The translations under genes and the position numbers were made by a program. This document shows positions 60,425 through 64,000 of a stretch of DNA of 64,000 nt, one piece after another. The number at the start of each line of letters is the position of its first letter. The stretch's first letter is position 1. The DNA is from WJKG01 sp964627305. GTDB lineage: Bacteria; Zixibacteria; MSB-5A5; GN15; FEB-12. Location: assembly GCA_964627305.1 (NCBI GenBank), contig CAZVHP010000006.1, positions 136,297 through 200,296 on the forward strand, given 5' to 3'. The notes beneath the pieces were generated by a model that had not been told where the DNA came from, ran no database searches, and saw only the letters and a list, made by a program, of their open reading frames with translations.

Positions 60425-61585
60425 ATGCGCACAGTATGTGTTGTTGGTGTCGGCATGAGCCAGTGGGGCGAGGTGTGGCGCCGGTCCCTCCGTCAGCTCT
60501 TTGTCGATGCCGCCAGTAAGGCAATCAAAGGCGCCGGCGTGGATCATCTGGATTCACTGTATGTCGGCTGCATGTCCAGCGGACTGTTCGTTGGGCAGGA
60601 ACACCTCGGATCGGTGATGGCAGACTATCTGGGTATGCGCGGTCTGCCCGCCATGCGCGTCGAGTCGGCCTGCGCCTCCGGTGGCATGGCCATTCGGGCG
60701 GCGTTTATGGAGGTCGGCTCGGGCATGTCGGATATCGTCATGGCCAGCGGCGTCGAGAAAATGACTGACTGCGATGGCGACCAGGCCACCTATGCCCTGG
60801 CCACTGCCGCCGATCAGGAATACGAGGTCTTCCACGGGGCCACCTTCCCCGGCCTCTACGCCATGATGGCCCATGCTCACATGGCAAAGTACGGCACGAC
60901 GCGCGAGATGCTCTCGCAGGTCGCCGTCAAAAACCACGACAATGGCGCCCTCAACCCCGTCTCGCAGTATCCGTTCAAGATCACCAAAGAGGCGGTCGAA
61001 ACCGGCGTGATGATCGCCGACCCGTTGCATATCCTCGACTGCTCGCCCATCACCGATGGCGCCGCGGCAGTCATCATGACCACCGAGGAGATCGCCAAGA
61101 AGCTCGGCAAGCCCTATGTCAGGATCCTCGGTTCCGGTGCCGCCACCGACAGCATCGCGCTGTACCAGCGCCCGGATATGACGACCATCAAGGCGGCGAC
61201 GCTCGCCAGCGAACGCGCCCTGAAGATGGCCGGCAGGAAGATCACCGATATTCAGTTTGCCGAGGTGCATGACTGCTTCACGATCGCCGAGCTGGCGATC
61301 CTGGAGTCGATCGGTGTCTACGAACGCGGTAAAGCCGGTCCGGCAACCCTGGCCGGCGAGACGGCTCGCGACGGCAAGTTCCCGGTGAACACCTCCGGTG
61401 GCCTGAAGTCCAAAGGACACCCGGTTGGCGCCACCGGTGTCGCCCAGATGATCGAGGTCTACAAGCAGTTGACCGGTCAGGCCGAGGGTGAACGCCAGGT
61501 GAAGGGCTCACCGAAGATTGCGATGACCCAGAACATGGGCGGTTCGGGCGGTAGCTCGGTCGTTCATATTGTGGAGGTGGCGTGA
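60425..61585 (+). CDS. SCP2-type thiolase (acetoacetyl-CoA thiolase)
   Basis: A 386-residue thiolase of the archaeal/SCP-x type. The active Cys83 lies in VESACASGGMAIRAA; HDCFTIAELA and NTSGGLKSKGHPVGATGVAQ supply the His residues. In archaea such thiolases pass acetoacetyl-CoA directly to HMG-CoA synthase inside a complex held by DUF35. The start is ATG 60425 with AGGAGG eight bases ahead, right behind the synthase stop. Its stop overlaps the ATG of the DUF35 gene by one base (TGATG). Confidence 0.93.
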   Translation: MRTVCVVGVGMSQWGEVWRRSLRQLFVDAASKAIKGAGVDHLDSLYVGCMSSGLFVGQEHLGSVMADYLGMRGLPAMRVESACASGGMAIRAAFMEVGSGMSDIVMASGVEKMTDCDGDQATYALATAADQEYEVFHGATFPGLYAMMAHAHMAKYGTTREMLSQVAVKNHDNGALNPVSQYPFKITKEAVETGVMIADPLHILDCSPITDGAAAVIMTTEEIAKKLGKPYVRILGSGAATDSIALYQRPDMTTIKAATLASERALKMAGRKITDIQFAEVHDCFTIAELAILESIGVYERGKAGPATLAGETARDGKFPVNTSGGLKSKGHPVGATGVAQMIEVYKQLTGQAEGERQVKGSPKIAMTQNMGGSGGSSVVHIVEVA

Positions 61586-61986
61586 TGAAGATGTTCAGCT
61601 CCCGCGCGTGGCGCGAAAACCCACAGCGCTATCGGATGGAAGCCGCCAAGTTCAAGAAAAGCGGCAAGACCTACTTCCCGCCGCGTGATATCGATCCCGA
61701 AACCGGCGATACCGAGAATGAGATCGTCACCCTGCCGGAGACCGGAAAGGTGCTTACCTATACCGTCATCCGCGTTGCCCCGGGCCAGTGGAGCGATCAG
61801 TCGCCCTACGCCCTGGCGGTGGTCGAGATGGACGATGGCACCCGCGTGTTCGGCCAGATGACCGACTGCAATGTCGATGAGATCAAAATCGGGATGGAGG
61901 TCCGAGCGGAGTTCCGCCGCCTGCAGACCGAGGGTCACAGCGGCGTGCTCAGCTACGCGCACAAGTTTGTGCCCAAGTGGTACTAA
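61585..61986 (+). CDS. DUF35 OB-fold protein lacking the zinc-ribbon cysteines
   Basis: A 133-residue DUF35 protein, the scaffold that joins thiolase and HMG-CoA synthase in archaea. The N-terminal helix (SSRAWRENPQRYRMEAAKF) and the C-terminal OB fold (VLTYTVIRVAPGQWSDQSPYALAVVEM, GMEVRAEFRRL) are present. The rubredoxin-like zinc ribbon between them, normally C..CG..YFPPR..CP.C, reads KFKKSGKTYFPPRDIDPETG here: the framework YFPPR is kept but all four Cys are gone. GGAGG lies seven bases before ATG 61585; a GTG just before it is an alternative. Last gene of the operon. Confidence 0.9.
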   Translation: MKMFSSRAWRENPQRYRMEAAKFKKSGKTYFPPRDIDPETGDTENEIVTLPETGKVLTYTVIRVAPGQWSDQSPYALAVVEMDDGTRVFGQMTDCNVDEIKIGMEVRAEFRRLQTEGHSGVLSYAHKFVPKWY

Positions 61987-62080
61987 GCGCGTAGTTCACG
62001 GTTCGATATGTCGATGACAGCAGGGGTCCACAAGGACCCCTGTTTCTTTCGGTGTTCGAAATCCTCCGACTCTGGGGCAG

Positions 62081-62108
62081 GGCAGAATCCCGTCTTCGGG
62101 GTTCTGCC
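62081..62108. repeat. palindromic repeat B, copy 1
   Basis: GGCAGAATCCC, loop GTCTTC, GGGGTTCTGCC: eleven pairs with one G-T. A second copy at 62951-62978 differs by one loop base. Confidence 0.8.
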
Positions 62109-62195
62109 ACATCGACGCTACAGCAGCGACATCACGATGGCAGAACGCCTCCGGCATCCCGGTTACAGGGATGACGCGGAACCTCGACACTGTGC

Positions 62196-62260
62196 GCGGC
62201 AGGCGTCCTCGCCTGCCCGGGGCGTCCAATCTGCCGGGGCAGGCCGGGAGGCCTGCCGCC
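62196..62260. repeat. palindromic repeat A, copies 5 and 6 in opposite orientation
   Basis: GCGGCAGGCGTCCTCGCCTG (62197-62216) and, 20 bases on, GGGGCAGGCCGGGAGGCCTG (62236-62255) whose reverse complement is a repeat-A copy. Opposed pairs of such elements are a hallmark of REP/BIME-type repeats. Confidence 0.7.
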
Positions 62261-62316
62261 CACAGGATCAATAGGCCGCGGAAGAACGCCTTCGGCATTC
62301 TTCGCTACATCTCCTG

Positions 62317-62345
62317 TTGCCAACTCCCTCCTTCTCTCGTATATA
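62317..62345 (+). promoter_or_regulatory. promoter of the J-domain gene, probably leaderless
   Basis: TTGCCA (62317-62322), 17 bases, TATATA (62340-62345). Seven bases separate the -10 box from the A of ATG 62353, so the transcript would begin at or within one base of the start codon. No SD is present, which agrees with a leaderless mRNA. Confidence 0.6.
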
Positions 62346-62352
62346 CCACCAC

Positions 62353-62922
62353 ATGAAGGACTACTACGCCATTCTTGGGGTTGAGGATTCGGCCGACGAA
62401 GAGCAGATCAAGTCCGCCTTCCGCAAACTGGCCATGCAGTACCATCCCGATCGCAACAAGGCGCCCGACGCCCACCAGAGGTTTGTCGAGGTGACCGAGG
62501 CGTATGAGGTGCTCCGCGACCCGAACAAGCGCGCCCGCTACGACCAGATGCGCCGACTGGGGGCCACGCAGCAGGCGTATGAGCAGTCGCAGCGACGCGA
62601 CCGATCATTCCACCAGTGGCAGCAGCAGGCCCGTACCCGTGGCTCTGAGTATGCCGACATGTCCTACGAGGAGTTTCAGGAGGCCATGATGAAGGCCTTC
62701 GCGCAGATAGGCGCCCAGGCCGTCCATGAGGTCAAACTGGGGTGCATGCGCTGGGTGTGGATTGTCGCGGGGGTGCTTCTGGGTATAGCGGCGCTGGTGA
62801 TGTGGCGACGCAACCCGATTGTGGCGCTGGTGTGTATCGGGTTCGCGGTATACTTCCTGATCAAGGCCTCGGTGGCGAAGTCGCAGTCACGGATGCATTT
62901 CCATTACCGGAAGGGGCCGTAG
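62353..62922 (+). CDS. membrane-anchored J-domain protein
   Basis: A 189-residue type III J-protein. Residues 1-65 form a J domain (DYYAILGVEDSADEEQIKSA, HPD at 31-33, FVEVTEAYEVLRDPNKRARYDQ) that would stimulate an Hsp70 ATPase. A Gln/Arg-rich helix follows, and then two membrane helices (about 135-153 WVWIVAGVLLGIAALVM and 158-178 PIVALVCIGFAVYFLI) ending in a short basic tail. It lacks the G/F, zinc-finger and C-terminal domains of DnaJ, so it is a DnaK recruiter at the membrane rather than the main DnaJ. ATG 62353 has no SD. Confidence 0.9.
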   Translation: MKDYYAILGVEDSADEEQIKSAFRKLAMQYHPDRNKAPDAHQRFVEVTEAYEVLRDPNKRARYDQMRRLGATQQAYEQSQRRDRSFHQWQQQARTRGSEYADMSYEEFQEAMMKAFAQIGAQAVHEVKLGCMRWVWIVAGVLLGIAALVMWRRNPIVALVCIGFAVYFLIKASVAKSQSRMHFHYRKGP

Positions 62923-62950
62923 GAAGGGGTGAGGAAACGAGTCCTTGTAG

Positions 62951-62982
62951 GGCAGAATCCCGTCTTTGGGGTTCTGCCGTTT
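62951..62982 (+). terminator. terminator built from palindromic repeat B, copy 2
   Basis: GGCAGAATCCC, loop GTCTTT, GGGGTTCTGCC, then GTTTTGC. It lies 28 bases after the J-domain stop codon, so repeat B serves here as an intrinsic terminator. Confidence 0.65.
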
Positions 62983-63013
62983 TGCTAGATAGCAACTCGG
63001 CTATCGCTAGGCG

Positions 63014-63916
63014 CTATTCCTCTGGGCCGCTCTGCTGAAGAAGGCGCAACACTTCATCCGCTTGAGCAGCTCGCTCGTACTCGGATCCCATACGAGGCCG
63101 CTTTGTGTTCGAGAACCGTCTAGCGAGTTTTGCTTGTCTCTTCGGAGATTCATGGTCCTTAATCAATGAAACGACTTCCGCACGGGAGCAGATGAACTCC
63201 GCGAGGCCGTTGTCGCCCACATGCTGTGGAGTGCCGATTGTCCCATGTCCGTGTATTCGAGTACCTGTCATCTTCTTGGGGGCACGCGGATAAATGAAGG
63301 TGAAGAGAGCGATCGAAGCTAGCTTGCTATACACGAGTACACGTTTCGAGTCGACTCCACAGTCAGAGTCCAAGGCGCGCAGCATGTAGTGGTTCAGGAA
63401 CTTCGGCAACCACGGTACTTTCGCACCCATATCGGACGCAGTATCCAGAAACAGAATATGGTGCTGGTATCGACTTGGCTTGCGAGCCCGAAGCAAGGTT
63501 ATTTGCCGAAACTCATCCACAGCCTCTGCGAGCTTCATACGCTGGGACGGGTTTAGATCAGGCGAGTCGAGAAAAGCGTGTTTGGACTCAAGGTACAGCA
63601 GTACCCGGAGACTCTGTGCGGAACAATAGCGGGTAAGATGATAATCATACGCAAACGACCGGGCCTCGCTATTCACATAGGGCCAGAAGATATTCTTTGC
63701 AAACCAACCCTCGTCCTCGGACATAAGCTGCTCGCAATGCCCGCAAAGCAACTTGCGCTTGGCGCCATCCTGATAGGTCATGTTTGGGTTTTCAAGCGAT
63801 GTGAATTTCTCTGTCAAGGATGTCTTCTTAATGTACTTGACCGCAAAGGCTGGGACGATGTGACTAGTTTGGAGTTCATTCGTAGATTTACATAGTGCGC
63901 ACGTTGCTTGAGCCAT
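63014..63916 (-). CDS. HNH-like zinc-binding accessory protein
   Basis: A 300-residue protein with an N-terminal CALCKSTNELQTSHIVPAF segment and, 45 residues later, KLLCGHCEQLMSEDEGWFAK. The CxxC...SHI.P and LC..CE pattern is shared by a family of HNH-like proteins found in accessory regions. The SHI His could be the nuclease His, but the later catalytic residues cannot be confirmed by eye. The rest is helical and unrecognised. ATG 63916 is preferred (MAQATCALC); an ATG ten codons upstream is possible. Base composition is clearly less GC-rich than the rest of the window, suggesting acquisition from outside. A defence role is only a guess. Confidence 0.72.
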   Translation of the reverse strand: MAQATCALCKSTNELQTSHIVPAFAVKYIKKTSLTEKFTSLENPNMTYQDGAKRKLLCGHCEQLMSEDEGWFAKNIFWPYVNSEARSFAYDYHLTRYCSAQSLRVLLYLESKHAFLDSPDLNPSQRMKLAEAVDEFRQITLLRARKPSRYQHHILFLDTASDMGAKVPWLPKFLNHYMLRALDSDCGVDSKRVLVYSKLASIALFTFIYPRAPKKMTGTRIHGHGTIGTPQHVGDNGLAEFICSRAEVVSLIKDHESPKRQAKLARRFSNTKRPRMGSEYERAAQADEVLRLLQQSGPEE

Positions 63917-64000
63917 AATTACCCCCGAGTGAGAATAGAGCGTCATTGCCCTTCCCCCGGATTAGTGGACACATTGAAAGGATAGGGTTATGTTACTATC

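Larger units (their letters stand above)
61987..62316. other. intergenic stretch with several hairpin repeats
   Basis: No gene is visible. It contains palindrome B (62081-62108), an AGAACGCCTCCGGCATCCCG variant near 62139, two opposed copies of palindrome A (62196-62220 and, reversed, 62236-62260), and a smaller hairpin AGAACGCCTTCGGCATTCTT (62284-62303). Confidence 0.6.

Noticed and set aside
53931..62260. Regular palindromic repeats as a CRISPR array
   Set aside because: Copies are kilobases apart, not interspersed with equal-length spacers, and no cas gene is present.
63947..64000. Start of another insertion element (GGATTAGTGGACAC) at the right edge
   Set aside because: Too little sequence to see a repeat end or a transposase.

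Overview
The window (about 60 % G+C by eye) reads as a chromosomal piece of a free-living, flagellated, Gram-negative-type bacterium. The best guess is the FCB superphylum, most likely candidate phylum Zixibacteria or a close relative. The hints are a 2,000-residue SprA-type outer-membrane protein, a secreted FISUMP-domain protein with dockerin-like repeats (NIADMTYLIAYLFSGG), an outer-membrane beta-barrel protein, and palindromic GC-rich intergenic repeats. This placement is an inference from recall, not from a database search. From 457 to 53587 almost every gene is on the minus strand; the exceptions are one barrel protein and one lipoprotein. After that the strands are mixed. Layout, left to right. 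(1) 1-456: no intact gene; a promoter and a broken excisionase-like fragment. (2) 457-7401: flagellar basal-body operon flgB-flgC-(unknown)-fliE-fliF-fliG-fliH-fliI-fliJ, read leftwards from a textbook sigma-54 promoter upstream of flgB. (3) 7524-12015: motA-motB behind a sigma-28-like box, then a sigma-54 activator and its soluble PAS histidine kinase. (4) 12036-17632: chemotaxis genes cheB, cheA, cheZ, two cheY and cheR; CheB has Asn in place of its catalytic Asp. (5) 17753-22659: an RsbU/RsbW/RsbV-like partner-switching set joined to a 637-residue HEAT-repeat protein and two single-domain receivers. (6) 22811-25513: der, a PDZ/radical-SAM DUF512 protein and tRNA-Gly(CCC). (7) 26137-37962: two acyl-CoA operons, each with a clear promoter and terminator. 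One is thiolase, 3-hydroxyacyl-CoA dehydrogenase and two acyl-CoA dehydrogenases. The other is AtuA-like protein, methylcrotonyl-CoA-carboxylase-type beta subunit, enoyl-CoA hydratase, biotin carboxylase and biotin carrier. Together they look like leucine/isovalerate or isoprenoid acyl-CoA breakdown. (8) 38915-53819: amidohydrolase, selB, selA, sprA, murB, a DUF1844 protein, recG, and divergently the selenocysteine tRNA selC, so the whole Sec-insertion machinery except selD is here. (9) 53822-57322: a repeat-rich accessory stretch holding an intact IS1182-type element inserted into one of the intergenic repeats, and the dockerin/FISUMP protein. (10) 57323-64000: a diaminopropionate-ammonia-lyase-like enzyme, a secreted unknown, an archaeal-type HMG-CoA synthase/thiolase/DUF35 operon, a membrane-anchored J-domain protein and an HNH-like accessory protein. 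How the parts work together: the sigma-54 activator and kinase next to motAB probably switch on the flgB promoter, giving a FleSR/FlrBC-style hierarchy. CheA/CheY/CheZ/CheR/CheB run chemotaxis. The partner-switching block may add a second output. The items most worth a second look are that partner-switch/HEAT/receiver block, the altered CheB, the unusual tRNA-Sec acceptor stem, and the HMG-CoA synthase operon whose DUF35 scaffold has lost its zinc-ribbon cysteines. Start codons were chosen here from Shine-Dalgarno (SD) spacing and gene overlap where the longest frame looked too long.
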